Shown here in pieces: positions 44,585-54,127 of a stretch of 64,000 nt of DNA. Each line of letters begins with the position of its first letter. The first letter of the stretch is position 1. The notes beneath the pieces are model-generated. The model made no database searches and was not told the DNA's origin. It saw only the letters and a program-made list of their open reading frames with translations. Position numbers and translations under genes: made by a program. This DNA comes from Flagellimonas_B algarum (GTDB lineage: Bacteria; Bacteroidota; Bacteroidia; Flavobacteriales; Flavobacteriaceae). The stretch is taken from assembly GCF_040513375.1 (NCBI RefSeq), contig NZ_JBEVTG010000002.1, positions 248,001 to 312,000 of the forward strand. Reading direction: 5' to 3'.

Positions 44585-45619
44585 ATGGAGTGGCGCTTTC
44601 CAACTTTCTTCAACCAACCCGGCATGAAACGACATTTCGTCCTCATTTTCTTTGGCTTCTCCATTGGTTTGCTCATGTATGGGTTCGCCAATTTCAACCG
44701 ACTGGGCCAGCCTATGGAATTTTACCTTAGTGGGTTCTTGGGGATCCTGGTGTTCTATGCCATTTCCTATGCGAATTCGGGGATCAACCAATTGGTTTCT
44801 TGGAAAGAACTTCCGGGGATGCGATTGCTCCTCGGAATCGTAAGTAATCTTCTCGTTTCCTTAGGCTTATCCTATGCGGCCATTACCAGCTACCATCTGC
44901 TTATGGACGAAGAATTGCGCATGGGGGATCATTGGGAAGAACTGCTCAAATTGGGTATTGTGGTGTTCAGCCTTTCAATCATCCATGGGGTCGTCTACTT
45001 CGCCCTTTATTCCTACAATCAGTACACCAAGGTACAGATCGAAGAGCTACGCCAACAACGCAAACAGGCCGAGATCCAATTGAACCTGTTGCGTTCGCAA
45101 CTCAGTCCCCATTTTCTATTCAATAGCATGAATTCGCTTTCCATGCTGTTCCATAAAGACCCACAACAGGCCGAAACCTTCATCCGTGCCTTGGCGACCT
45201 GTTATGAATACACCTTGGCAAAACATCGGGTCGACCTGGTCACCATTGACGAGGAATTGGATTTCGTAAATGCCTTTTCGGTGTTATTGTCCACGAGATT
45301 CGGCGACGGATTCACGGTCGAGGTCGATCTTCCTGAAGCGATAAGACAAAGCAAAGTACCCCCGTTGACGCTACAGCTGTTGGTCGAGAATGCAGCAAAA
45401 CACAATGTGTTCAATTCCGAAATGCCCCTGAGGGTCGTAATGGACTTGCAAGATGGCCATATCGTCGTTATGAACAACAAGACCGGGCAACGCAAACAAG
45501 TGAACTCCACCAAACTGGGACTTTCGAATATCAAAAGACGCTACCGGCTGTTGACCAGGCAATCGGTCGAGGTTTTGGATCAAAAGGATTTTTCGGTCAA
45601 ATTACCCGTGCTGATATGA
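44585..45619 (+). CDS. LytS/YehU-type sensor histidine kinase
   Basis: A 344-residue kinase with four membrane helices in the first 145 residues, a short coiled coil (about 150-170), then a His_kinase (PF06580) domain: SQLSPHFLFNS with phospho-accepting His176, LLVENAAKHN with the N-box Asn269, and TKLGLSNIKRRY as the glycine-rich ATP-binding motif. All catalytic parts are intact. It should phosphorylate the LytTR regulator at 46631. The stop overlaps the next start by 4 bases, coupling it to the degenerate kinase. Confidence 0.9.
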   Translation: MEWRFPTFFNQPGMKRHFVLIFFGFSIGLLMYGFANFNRLGQPMEFYLSGFLGILVFYAISYANSGINQLVSWKELPGMRLLLGIVSNLLVSLGLSYAAITSYHLLMDEELRMGDHWEELLKLGIVVFSLSIIHGVVYFALYSYNQYTKVQIEELRQQRKQAEIQLNLLRSQLSPHFLFNSMNSLSMLFHKDPQQAETFIRALATCYEYTLAKHRVDLVTIDEELDFVNAFSVLLSTRFGDGFTVEVDLPEAIRQSKVPPLTLQLLVENAAKHNVFNSEMPLRVVMDLQDGHIVVMNNKTGQRKQVNSTKLGLSNIKRRYRLLTRQSVEVLDQKDFSVKLPVLI

Positions 45620-46650
45620 AGCGGTTTTTTATACATCATCCGATCTTCAGGATCATTAGCCCGCTTTTTGGGGGCACTCTGGTATACTTGCTGCTCTTAT
45701 TGATCAACAATAACATTTCGCAGTTGGGCGAAAGTTTTTTCGGGGAGGAATTGTACATCTGTATCGGGTTGACCTATTTGATCCAAGAAATGATACGATG
45801 GGCCATCCTCGGCTTTAAAAAATTAAAAAAACCGAGTTCCGAGTTGCTTCGGGCTTCGATTCAAGTAATGGTTACCCTCCTGGGTGTGGTGGCCTTGGTA
45901 TCGACCGTCATGTTCCTGTATTTCAAGTACGTCTTGCTCTACACCCCGAATTTTAGTGAGTTGCAGGTTTTGAATCTTATTTTCCTTTTTATCGGATTGG
46001 TCTATATGGTCCTGTATTTCAGCCACCAATTCCTGTATCGTACCAATACCGAGAGAAAACAGCAAGAATTGTCTGAACGGCAATCGGTCGAAGAAGCCTT
46101 CCGGGTCTACCAGAAGGGCATCAACCCCGAGTTGCTTTTTGAAAGCCTTGAAAGTATGTTGGCCACGATGAAAAACGATCCGGACAGGGCCGAGGAAATG
46201 ACGGATCATTTTTCTTCGGTATACCGCTATATCCTATCCAAAAACCAAACGGAATTGGTTTCCCTTGCCGAAGAATTGGATGCCACACGATCTTTGGTAG
46301 CCTTATTCGACAATTTACCCCATCGCAGCTTGAAATTGGAAATCGATGTGGACGAACGATTATGGATACCGCCCAAGACCCTATTGGCGATCATCGAGCA
46401 AATCATCCGCAGTACGATTGCATCCTCGAAAAAAGAGCTTAAGGTGTCCCTTGAAAGCAAAGAAGGGTATATGAAAATCCGATACCAGCCCGAAGAGCGA
46501 CTTCGGTATGGATTCGATTTGGCGAAGATCTCGGATGTAGTGAAAAAGTTCGGTTTTTTTTCATCCGAACCCATTCGACTAGCTGACGAAGCAACATGGC
46601 GTACCCTAACATTACCGATATTGAATTACGATGAAAGTAGCCCTAGTTGA
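45616..46650 (+). CDS. Degenerate LytS-like histidine kinase (pseudokinase)
   Basis: A 344-residue protein with the same layout as its neighbour: four membrane helices (to about 140), coiled coil and a His_kinase-like domain. At the phosphorylation site it reads INPELLFES where LSPHFLFNS is expected, so the His is replaced by Glu172. At the N-box, IEQIIRST replaces VENAAKHN, so Asn becomes Gln262. The glycine motif is also lost near the end. It cannot be a normal kinase and may be an inhibitory or sensing partner. It overlaps the kinase by 4 bases and the LytTR gene by 20. Confidence 0.85.
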   Translation: MKRFFIHHPIFRIISPLFGGTLVYLLLLLINNNISQLGESFFGEELYICIGLTYLIQEMIRWAILGFKKLKKPSSELLRASIQVMVTLLGVVALVSTVMFLYFKYVLLYTPNFSELQVLNLIFLFIGLVYMVLYFSHQFLYRTNTERKQQELSERQSVEEAFRVYQKGINPELLFESLESMLATMKNDPDRAEEMTDHFSSVYRYILSKNQTELVSLAEELDATRSLVALFDNLPHRSLKLEIDVDERLWIPPKTLLAIIEQIIRSTIASSKKELKVSLESKEGYMKIRYQPEERLRYGFDLAKISDVVKKFGFFSSEPIRLADEATWRTLTLPILNYDESSPS

Positions 46651-47386
46651 AGACGAACCCTTAGCCGCTGAAAAATTGGTGCGCTATTTGGAAAAATACA
46701 GCACCGATATCGAAGTATTGACCGTCTTGGAATCATTGCGTCAAGCGGTGCCTTGGATCCGCGAGCATAAAGATAAGGTCGACCTGTTCTTTATGGACGT
46801 GCAATTGAGTGACGGCTTGAGTTTTGAGATCTTCGCGGAACTTAATTTGGACAAACCCATCATTTTCACAACGGCCTTTGACGAGTTCGCCGTTGACGCC
46901 TTTAAGGTCAACAGCATCGATTACCTTTTGAAACCGATTACGTTCACCGACCTTTCCAAGGCTTTGAAAAAATTCGCGTCCTTACGCAAGCACTATACCC
47001 AACCCGACATGGAGCCCCTTATCCGCTCTTTGGGAAAAACGACGTATAAAGACCGGTTTTTGGTAAAGATCGGCAACCACATCCGTTCGGTCGGCACCCA
47101 TGAGGTGCTGGTTTTTCAAGCCGAAGGCAGGGATGTATCGCTTTTCAATTCCAGTGGAAAGGAATACCTGATCGAGTATCGTTTGGAAGCCCTTGAGAAA
47201 CTCTTGGACCCCAAACAGTTTTTTCGGGTGAACAGGAGTTTCATCGTAGCCCTCTCGGCCATTGCCGATGTGGTGGTGTATTCGAATAGAAGGTTGAAAT
47301 TGGAGCTGCATACCAAACTGGGGGCCGATATCGTGGTCAGCCGTGAAAAAGTGGCCGAATTCAAAAAGTGGTTCGGGGGCCAATAG
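46631..47386 (+). CDS. LytTR-family response regulator
   Basis: A 251-residue regulator with a receiver domain (acidic pair in VEDEP at 7-8, phospho-Asp56 in FFMDVQL, TTAFDEFAVDAF, Lys in LLKP) and a C-terminal LytTR DNA-binding domain (about 142-250) with FFRVNRSFIV and ISREK-like VVSREKVAEFKKWF. LytTR proteins bind direct repeats with about 21-bp period, as found at 42907. The start overlaps the pseudokinase by 20 bases. Confidence 0.92.
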   Translation: MKVALVEDEPLAAEKLVRYLEKYSTDIEVLTVLESLRQAVPWIREHKDKVDLFFMDVQLSDGLSFEIFAELNLDKPIIFTTAFDEFAVDAFKVNSIDYLLKPITFTDLSKALKKFASLRKHYTQPDMEPLIRSLGKTTYKDRFLVKIGNHIRSVGTHEVLVFQAEGRDVSLFNSSGKEYLIEYRLEALEKLLDPKQFFRVNRSFIVALSAIADVVVYSNRRLKLELHTKLGADIVVSREKVAEFKKWFGGQ

Positions 47387-47438
47387 GTCGAACTCCCTGA
47401 AAATCACTATCTTTTTGGTATACTTCAAGTACCGACCC

Positions 47439-49091
47439 ATGAGACCTTACATCCTTTTATTGCTCATCTTCAGTGTTGCCTGCCAAAAATCGGAGACCTA
47501 CGATCTCGTATTGAAAAACGGACTGGTTTATGACGGAAATGGAGGAACACCCTTCCTTGCCGATATCGGAATCAACGCCGACACGATCGCCAAGATCGAT
47601 CCAGGGCTTTCCTTAGAAGCGACGTCCACCATCGACTTGGAAGGCATGGCTACGGCCCCTGGGTTCATCAATATGCTCAGTTGGGCCAATGTGGCACTTT
47701 TGGAAGACGGGCGGTCGCAAAGTGACATCCGACAAGGGGTTACCTTGGAGGTCATGGGGGAAGGCCGCTCCATGGGTCCATTGACCGAGGATATGAAAAA
47801 AGAAATGATCGAGAACCAAGGGGACATCAAATATGCCGTCGAGTGGACCTCCCTAGGCGAATACCTGGCCCATCTGGAAGCTTTAGGGGTCTCGACCAAT
47901 GTGGCGTCCTTTGTAGGTAACGGTACCCTGAGACGTCACGTGATCGGGTATGAAAACCGGCCGGCTACCGCCGAAGAAATCGAAGAAATGGCCGCATTGA
48001 CCGCTACCGCTATGGAAGAAGGGGCCGTGGGCATTTCGAGTTCCCTGTTGTACGCCCCAAGTCGGTATGCGGATACCGCGGAATTAACGGCACTGGCAAA
48101 AATCGCTGCCGATTACGATGGCATGTACGTCTCCCATATCCGCGATGAAGGGGATTACCTTTTGGAGAGCTTGGATGAACTGTTGCAAATAGCATCGGAG
48201 GCAGAGATCCGATCCGAGGTATACCATCTCAAAGCATCGGCCAAACGCAATTGGGCCAAACTGGACAGCGCCATCGCCAAAATCGATTCTGCCCGAACGG
48301 CCGGACTGCCGGTGACCGCTGATATGTACACCTATAACGCCAGTTCTACCGGCTTGCATGTCCAACTCCCCGAATGGGTGCGGGAAGGGGGTATTGCCTT
48401 GATGCTGTACCGCTTGTCCGACCCGAATACCCGTCTACGCGCGATTGCCGACCTTAAATTCCGCAATAGTCCCGAAACCATATTGCTGGTCGGGTTTCGC
48501 AATGAAGGGCTACGCAACTACATCGGAGCCTATCTGACCGAAGTGGCCGAAGCCTGGGGGAAAAGTCCGGCAGAGACCTTGGTCGATCTCATCATTGAAG
48601 ACCAAAGCAGAATACAGGTCGTCTACTTTTCCATGGACGAGGCCAACATTTCCAAAAAGGTAGCCCTCCCATGGGTGAGTTTTTGCTCCGATGCGGGATC
48701 GTATACCAATGAGGGGGTATTCATAAAGCAAAGTACCCATCCTAGGGCCTACGGATCCTTCATCAGGGTTCTGGGCAAATATTCACGTGATGAAGGGGTG
48801 CTTTCGCTCGAAGAAGCCGTTCGTAAACTGACTGCCCTGCCTGCCGATAACTTGAAACTAAAGAAGCGGGGGCGATTGGCCATTGGCCATTTCGCCGATA
48901 TTGTGGTCTTCGACCCGGAAAAGGTAGCCGACAAGGCCACCTTTACCGATCCGCACCAATACGCAGAAGGCATGATACATGTATGGGTGAACGGGGAGCA
49001 GGTATTGCGCGACGGTGAACATACGGGGGCCACCCCAGGTCGATTCATTAAGGGTCCAGGATATCGTCAAACCGCACCCTCGACCGAATGA
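47439..49091 (+). CDS. D-aminoacylase-like amidohydrolase lipoprotein lacking the N-terminal HxH
   Basis: A 550-residue protein with lipobox FSVAC and an amidohydrolase fold typical of N-acyl-D-amino-acid deacylases (SHIRDEG, EVYHLKAS, the end HFADIVVFDPEKVAD). In place of the usual metal-binding PGFIDxHxH it reads PGFINMLSWAN, with no His. GVTLEVMGEGRSMGP follows. Related sequences with this change exist to my recollection, so it may be a subfamily that binds one metal or another ligand. The frame is open upstream to 47343; the ATG at 47439 begins the lipoprotein signal. TATCTTTT at 47408 is a plausible -7 box. Confidence 0.8.
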   Translation: MRPYILLLLIFSVACQKSETYDLVLKNGLVYDGNGGTPFLADIGINADTIAKIDPGLSLEATSTIDLEGMATAPGFINMLSWANVALLEDGRSQSDIRQGVTLEVMGEGRSMGPLTEDMKKEMIENQGDIKYAVEWTSLGEYLAHLEALGVSTNVASFVGNGTLRRHVIGYENRPATAEEIEEMAALTATAMEEGAVGISSSLLYAPSRYADTAELTALAKIAADYDGMYVSHIRDEGDYLLESLDELLQIASEAEIRSEVYHLKASAKRNWAKLDSAIAKIDSARTAGLPVTADMYTYNASSTGLHVQLPEWVREGGIALMLYRLSDPNTRLRAIADLKFRNSPETILLVGFRNEGLRNYIGAYLTEVAEAWGKSPAETLVDLIIEDQSRIQVVYFSMDEANISKKVALPWVSFCSDAGSYTNEGVFIKQSTHPRAYGSFIRVLGKYSRDEGVLSLEEAVRKLTALPADNLKLKKRGRLAIGHFADIVVFDPEKVADKATFTDPHQYAEGMIHVWVNGEQVLRDGEHTGATPGRFIKGPGYRQTAPSTE

Positions 49092-49133
49092 ACCATTGAC
49101 CATCATCGTGGCACCCTTCACGCATTGGTGATT

Positions 49134-49162
49134 TTGGCAACACTTTTGTGGTGGTACTTTTA
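49134..49162 (+). promoter_or_regulatory. Promoter of the DUF4251 gene
   Basis: TTG (49134-49136), an 18-bp spacer, then TACTTTTA (49155-49162), which is 7/8 to TAnnTTTG. It places transcription about 20 bases before the ATG at 49188. Confidence 0.45.
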
Positions 49163-49187
49163 AAAACGAATTCAAAAAAAGGAACAA

Positions 49188-49745
49188 ATGAAAAAGAACG
49201 TACTAGCCCTAGTTGCACTAGTGACCCTCGGAACGATGCTCTCCTGTGGTAGCCAAAAATCAATGCCGTCCCCAGAAGAACTGGCGGCGTTAAAACAGCA
49301 AATCGACAACAAAGAACTGGATTTACGGGCCCGTTGGGCCAATCCACTGGGTACGCGTAGCATCAATGCGATCGCTTCAGCAGGCCTGCTGCCCCCGGGT
49401 AGTTCGGCCAACCGTATCGAAATTACTGGAACTGCCAGCTTTTTGAGAATCCAAAATGACAGCGTATTCGCGAAACTGCCCTATTATGGGGAACGACAGT
49501 TCGCCAGCACCTACAACCCCCAAGATGTAGGCATCAATTTCGAAGGGGTACCCAAGGACCTTTCCATTGATTTCAATGAGAAAAAACAAGCCTATGATTT
49601 CCAATTCGATATCGTGAACGAGCTCGGTGAGGGTTTCAATGTAAACGGCACGGTCTATCCCAACAATGCGGCGACTTTTTATGTCAATAGTACACAGCGT
49701 TTAACCATAGGTTACTCAGGTTTTCTGAATAAAGTTAGTGAGTAG
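49188..49745 (+). CDS. DUF4251 family lipoprotein
   Basis: A 185-residue lipoprotein with lipobox TMLSC. It has a beta-rich domain (FLRIQNDSVFAKLPYYGERQ, GINFEGVPKDL, KAYDFQFDIVNELGEGFNVNGTVYPN) matching DUF4251, a Bacteroidota-specific family with unknown function, probably in the periplasm or outer membrane inner leaflet. Confidence 0.82.
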   Translation: MKKNVLALVALVTLGTMLSCGSQKSMPSPEELAALKQQIDNKELDLRARWANPLGTRSINAIASAGLLPPGSSANRIEITGTASFLRIQNDSVFAKLPYYGERQFASTYNPQDVGINFEGVPKDLSIDFNEKKQAYDFQFDIVNELGEGFNVNGTVYPNNAATFYVNSTQRLTIGYSGFLNKVSE

Positions 49746-49771
49746 GCAATCCGGCCATAAGGGAAATAGGC

Positions 49772-49779
49772 TATCTTTA
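49772..49779 (+). promoter_or_regulatory. -7 promoter element of the sugar dehydrogenase-like gene
   Basis: TATCTTTA matches TAnnTTTG at 7/8 positions, 26 bases before the ATG at 49806. No good -33 TTG is present. Confidence 0.35.
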
Positions 49780-49805
49780 ACGGTGAAAGTCTAAATCCCT
49801 AAACC

Positions 49806-50984
49806 ATGGAAATTTCAAGAACGAAAGTCTATGCATATGCCCTGGGCATGATGATCCTATTGGCTGGGGCCTGTAAACAGAAGGCGGAAGATGAATCTCA
49901 AGTAGCTTCCGTTCCTGAAGCCCAACCTACGCTACCCTTAGAGCGTCTGAATTTACCCGAAGGCTTTACCATAGAGCTGTATGCCGAAGGAATCGATGGC
50001 GCACGTTCTATGGCCATGGGGGATGAAGGTACGCTGTTCGTCGGCACCCGTAACGAAAAAACGGTCTACGCCATCCAAGATCAAGATGGGGATTTTAAGG
50101 CCGACAAGGTCATGGTCTTGGATTCGACCCTTGAAGTTCCTAACGGTATCGCATTTCGCGATGGAGATCTGTATGTGGCCGAGGTGGGCCGTTTATTGCG
50201 GTATGATGAAATCGAGTCGCATCTCGAAGACTTTGAGGTCATCCCCGAAATCGTCTACGACGATTACCCAACGGAGTTCCACCACGGATGGAAGTATATC
50301 GCCTTTGGTCCGGATGATAAACTATACGTACCCGTTGGCGCGCCTTGCAACATTTGTGATAGTACGGTCGCTGATCAACGATACGCGACCATCACCCGTA
50401 TGGACCCTGATGGAAACAATCGTGAAATCTATGCCCATGGGGTACGGAATACGGTGGGTTTTACCTGGCATCCGGAAACCAAGGAAATGTGGTTTACCGA
50501 TAACGGCCGTGATATGATGGGGGATGATGTACCCCCTTGCGAATTGAACCGCATCTCAAGGGCAGGCCAACACTTCGGATACCCCTACTGCCATGGTGGT
50601 ACGGTTGCCGATCCTGAATTCAATGACCGCGACTGTGACGAATTCACCGCCCCCGTACAAGCAATGGGCGCCCATGTCGCCCCCTTGGCCGTGAAGTTCT
50701 ATCGCGGTGACATGTTTCCTGAAAGCTACCGAAACTATGCCTTCGTGGCCGAACACGGCTCTTGGAACCGTTCGAAAAAGGTCGGTTACCGTATCGCCTT
50801 GGTCGAACTGGATGGCAATGAATCCGTGGGCTATACGACCTTTATCGATGGCTGGCTCGATGACGAAAGTCAAGATCAATTCGGAAGACCGGTCGACATC
50901 CTGTTTTTAGAAGACGGATCGATGCTGATCTCCGATGACTATGGTGATGCCATCTATCGGGTACATTATACGGACCCTTCTTAA
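49806..50984 (+). CDS. PQQ-dependent sugar dehydrogenase-like (sorbosone dehydrogenase family) lipoprotein
   Basis: A 392-residue lipoprotein (lipobox LLAGAC) with a six-bladed propeller of the GDH/sorbosone dehydrogenase type: GFTIELYAEGIDGARSMAM, GDLYVAEVGRL, HHGWKYIAFGPDDKLYV, and AHGVRNTVGFTWHP with the acidic FTDNGRDMMGDD loop. The HGSWNR motif and the C-terminal GDAIYRV are typical. It probably oxidises a sugar or aldose in the periplasm with PQQ or acts as a related lyase-like protein. Cys pairs (CNICDS, CHGG, DRDCDE) hint at disulphides. Confidence 0.83.
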   Translation: MEISRTKVYAYALGMMILLAGACKQKAEDESQVASVPEAQPTLPLERLNLPEGFTIELYAEGIDGARSMAMGDEGTLFVGTRNEKTVYAIQDQDGDFKADKVMVLDSTLEVPNGIAFRDGDLYVAEVGRLLRYDEIESHLEDFEVIPEIVYDDYPTEFHHGWKYIAFGPDDKLYVPVGAPCNICDSTVADQRYATITRMDPDGNNREIYAHGVRNTVGFTWHPETKEMWFTDNGRDMMGDDVPPCELNRISRAGQHFGYPYCHGGTVADPEFNDRDCDEFTAPVQAMGAHVAPLAVKFYRGDMFPESYRNYAFVAEHGSWNRSKKVGYRIALVELDGNESVGYTTFIDGWLDDESQDQFGRPVDILFLEDGSMLISDDYGDAIYRVHYTDPS

Positions 50985-50993
50985 GACCGTCTT

Positions 50994-52094
50994 TTGCCAC
51001 TTTCACCCAAAACCCGCTACCAACTCGTTAGGATTTTACCTTTCGGTATCATCTGGTTGATTACCGGGGTGGTGTTTTTGCTTTCCGATAAAATGGCGAT
51101 CGGAAATAACCCCGTGTTGGAAGGAGCGATCAATCCGAACGGCGAAATTTTCTTTTTTGCCTGCATCGCCGTCACGGTGATGGGCCTTTTGGTCGGTTTT
51201 TTGGAAGTGGTCTTTATCAACCGACTTTTTACCCAGCAGGTCCTTTGGAAAAAAGTAGCATATAAATTCTTGTTGTATACGCTGTTGTTCAGCATCGTGA
51301 TTTCAATTGTCTATCCGATGGCCGCCGCCATTGAAATGGAGGTACCGCTATGGAAAGCCGAAGTATGGAAGCGATATGCGGTTTTTTGGGGCAGTTTGGC
51401 ATTCTGGAGCACCTGCCTGCAGTTGTTCTTCAGCCTAATGCTATCCTTGTTTTATGGGGCAATCAGTGAAAATCTCGGCCATTCGGTCTTGATCAATTTC
51501 ATCACCGGCAAATACAATTCCCCCAAACAGGAAGAACGGTTCTTTATGTTCGTCGATATGACGGCATCGACCGCCATTGCCGAAAAATTAGGCCATAAAC
51601 GCTACTTTCAATTGATCCAAAGGTACTATGAGGACCTATCGAATGCCATCATTAAACACAAAGGGGAAGTCTACCAATACGTGGGGGATGAGATCGTGAT
51701 TACCTGGCCGCTTGAGACTGGTGTGGAAGCGGCTAATTGCATCCGTTGTTTTTATGCCATGCAAGAGGACTTGGGGAAGAAGACCCCGGCCTATGAAGAC
51801 CGCTTTGGTCTTGTCCCTCGTTTCAAGGCCGGACTGCATGCAGGAACGGTAAGCATCGGGGAAATCGGGGCGCTGAAAAAAGAAATCGTTTTTACCGGAG
51901 ACCCTTTGAACGTCACGGCCCGTATTCAAGGTCTTTGCAAAGAGCTCCAGAAGGACTTTATCATCTCTGCCGCGGTCATTGCCCAGCTACCTGGGTATTC
52001 AAATGCCTTCCAAAGCCTTGGCACCTTTCCCATTAAGGGACGCCAGGCCCCCATGGAAGTATTTCATGCCAACAAAGAGGCCTTCTTGCCATAA
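50994..52094 (+). CDS. Membrane-anchored class III adenylate/guanylate cyclase
   Basis: A 366-residue protein with four N-terminal membrane helices and a C-terminal class III cyclase domain: FVDMTASTAIAEKLG with the first metal Asp, YQYVGDEIVITW with the second, KAGLHAGTVSIGEIG, and FTGDPLNVTARIQGL. The metal residues are in place, so it may make cAMP or cGMP. The start is TTG at 50994; a later ATG would remove the first helix. It begins 9 bases after the sugar dehydrogenase stop. Confidence 0.85.
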   Translation: MPLSPKTRYQLVRILPFGIIWLITGVVFLLSDKMAIGNNPVLEGAINPNGEIFFFACIAVTVMGLLVGFLEVVFINRLFTQQVLWKKVAYKFLLYTLLFSIVISIVYPMAAAIEMEVPLWKAEVWKRYAVFWGSLAFWSTCLQLFFSLMLSLFYGAISENLGHSVLINFITGKYNSPKQEERFFMFVDMTASTAIAEKLGHKRYFQLIQRYYEDLSNAIIKHKGEVYQYVGDEIVITWPLETGVEAANCIRCFYAMQEDLGKKTPAYEDRFGLVPRFKAGLHAGTVSIGEIGALKKEIVFTGDPLNVTARIQGLCKELQKDFIISAAVIAQLPGYSNAFQSLGTFPIKGRQAPMEVFHANKEAFLP

Positions 52095-52185
52095 AAATCG
52101 AACCCGGAACATCTAAGGGAACGAATTCACCGTATAAAGGGTGTGAGGTCGTTGTAGCGACCCAACCGGACCAAGAGAACACATC

Positions 52186-54126
52186 ATGACCAGAACCAGC
52201 AATTTTAGGGTATTCCCGATATGCCTGACCTTTCTTTTGTTTGGTGGACTGACCGGGCTATTCGGTCAGGAGCCCTTGACCTTTGAAGGGAGGTATGCGG
52301 TCGGCCAATATGAAGGCCAAGCGCGATTCGCCTATGAAGTAGCGGCGGGTGACACCCTTTTCGTCGGCCCCTTCAGTATTGAGAAATCGAACCTTCGCGC
52401 GCTTTTGAACGAAAGGGATACGACCTTTCTTTTCAGGGGTCGGTTCGAGCGCAACATTCCTGTGGGACCCTGGACCTTCCAATTCGGCGAGTTCACTTCT
52501 AGCGATGACAGCCAAATTGAAGGCTTCCAATACCGCATCCCGGTTACGGGTACCCAAGAGCAGGCCAACGGAAGCTTGATCGGTGGCCGCCCAGATGGGC
52601 CTTGGGTCTTTCGTATCGATCGAATTGAAAATGCCGAAGTCGTAAAGACGCTATTCAAAAGTGAATTCGAATTCGCAGCCGGCATTCCGCAGCAAAGCTT
52701 TAAGATCGAAGGCGAGGACGCCACATTGGTCGGTCGTTTTTTACGGAACGGGCTGGCCCATGACGAATGGACGCTGTACTCTGATGATGCCTTGGGTGGT
52801 GAAGAGCTATGGTCGTTTACGGAAGGTATCCTCACTGCAATAAAGACAAGTTCATCAGAAAGCTCCGTAGAGCTACCCCTTTTTGATGCCGGAGCCCAAA
52901 ACTTGGAGACCATTGCCTTGGATTCACGCTACATCCAAGTGCTGAAAATCATGACCGAGGGGCGTTATGCCCCATTCCAGCAAGCCTCGGGTATTTACGG
53001 GCTGTTGGCGCAAAATGACGGGCATTATCAACGGGTCGACCAGTTGTTGAACCAATTGGGAGATGCCGATTTCATGCCGGAACTTCGCGTAAAAGTGGCA
53101 TCCTTTCCTTTGGATTCATTAGAACGTAACGCCGTAACCCAAATCAATGCCGCCAACCGGAATTCCTTGGCCATATGCACCGAGCTCCTTAATAATTCAC
53201 AATTGAACATTTTGAAACTGTCCGATGAGCGGGCCGGGGAGTTGTATGAGGTCATCTCCGGTTTCAACGATGCTTTCGTAAAACCCATTTCGCAATTGGC
53301 AGCCTATGACCGAGAGGGGGTCTTGCCCTATGTTTCGCGAGTGGCCTTGCTCCGTGATATTTGGCCCGAAGGAAAACCTTCGGTTCGCATCGAAAAAGGG
53401 GAGGGGCGTGGCATCTATGAAGGCCCGGGATTCAATGCGCTGGAAATGGATCGTGAAGGTTTGGCATACGTAGCCATGCTTTCGGCCTATGTGGATGAAA
53501 GTCTGAACGCCATTGCCTTGGAATTGGACGAACGCTTAAGTAACGACAAACGACAGCAAGAGCTGATTTCCTACGAAGAACGCATGGTCGCCTATGTCAA
53601 AGGTCTGGAACAAGGACTGGATTCTTTGGAAAGGCAACGCACCGGACCGACCGTCACGGCCGTTGCCAAAATCACCCAAGTGGCCAATGCCGATGTCAGG
53701 AGCTATGCCGATCAACCCGTCGAAGATGGACAGCTTGAAACGGCAAAAACGCTGATCGAATGCCTCGAGCGAATGAATGTCTTGGCCGCCATGGTAGCCG
53801 ATATTCCGGAGCGGACGATTGAAATCAAAACGACCTATACCGATCAAGTATGGAACCCGTTTATGGCGACCATCATGGACGAAGAAGTCAAGAAACGCAT
53901 CATCAACGCCTACGAACGTATTTTGATACCCGACTTATTACAACGCATCAGCAATGATCTCGATTGCAACAACGTGGCACTTTACATTTCCCAATTACAG
54001 GGCTTGTACAAGCGAATGGCGATGATGCGTGATGAGGACACCTCCAAACTGGAGCGAAAACTGAGAAAAATCCAAGACCCCGATGCGGTCTGGCAATTGT
54101 TCAACCTTCCAACCAACGAACAATAG
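52186..54126 (+). CDS. Secreted hypothetical protein with MORN-like N-terminal motifs
   Basis: The 646-residue protein has a signal peptide (about 1-28, ending LFGQ). The first 240 residues contain MORN-variant turns (GRPDGPWVFRI, NGLAHDEWTLYS), a beta-meander of the antitoxin-YwqK type. The remaining 400 residues are helical and coiled-coil-prone with no recognised motif. Probably an envelope protein. It is followed 1 base later by a DUF2490 barrel, then a MORN membrane protein, so the three may form a set. Confidence 0.7.
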   Translation: MTRTSNFRVFPICLTFLLFGGLTGLFGQEPLTFEGRYAVGQYEGQARFAYEVAAGDTLFVGPFSIEKSNLRALLNERDTTFLFRGRFERNIPVGPWTFQFGEFTSSDDSQIEGFQYRIPVTGTQEQANGSLIGGRPDGPWVFRIDRIENAEVVKTLFKSEFEFAAGIPQQSFKIEGEDATLVGRFLRNGLAHDEWTLYSDDALGGEELWSFTEGILTAIKTSSSESSVELPLFDAGAQNLETIALDSRYIQVLKIMTEGRYAPFQQASGIYGLLAQNDGHYQRVDQLLNQLGDADFMPELRVKVASFPLDSLERNAVTQINAANRNSLAICTELLNNSQLNILKLSDERAGELYEVISGFNDAFVKPISQLAAYDREGVLPYVSRVALLRDIWPEGKPSVRIEKGEGRGIYEGPGFNALEMDREGLAYVAMLSAYVDESLNAIALELDERLSNDKRQQELISYEERMVAYVKGLEQGLDSLERQRTGPTVTAVAKITQVANADVRSYADQPVEDGQLETAKTLIECLERMNVLAAMVADIPERTIEIKTTYTDQVWNPFMATIMDEEVKKRIINAYERILIPDLLQRISNDLDCNNVALYISQLQGLYKRMAMMRDEDTSKLERKLRKIQDPDAVWQLFNLPTNEQ

Positions 54127-54127
54127 G

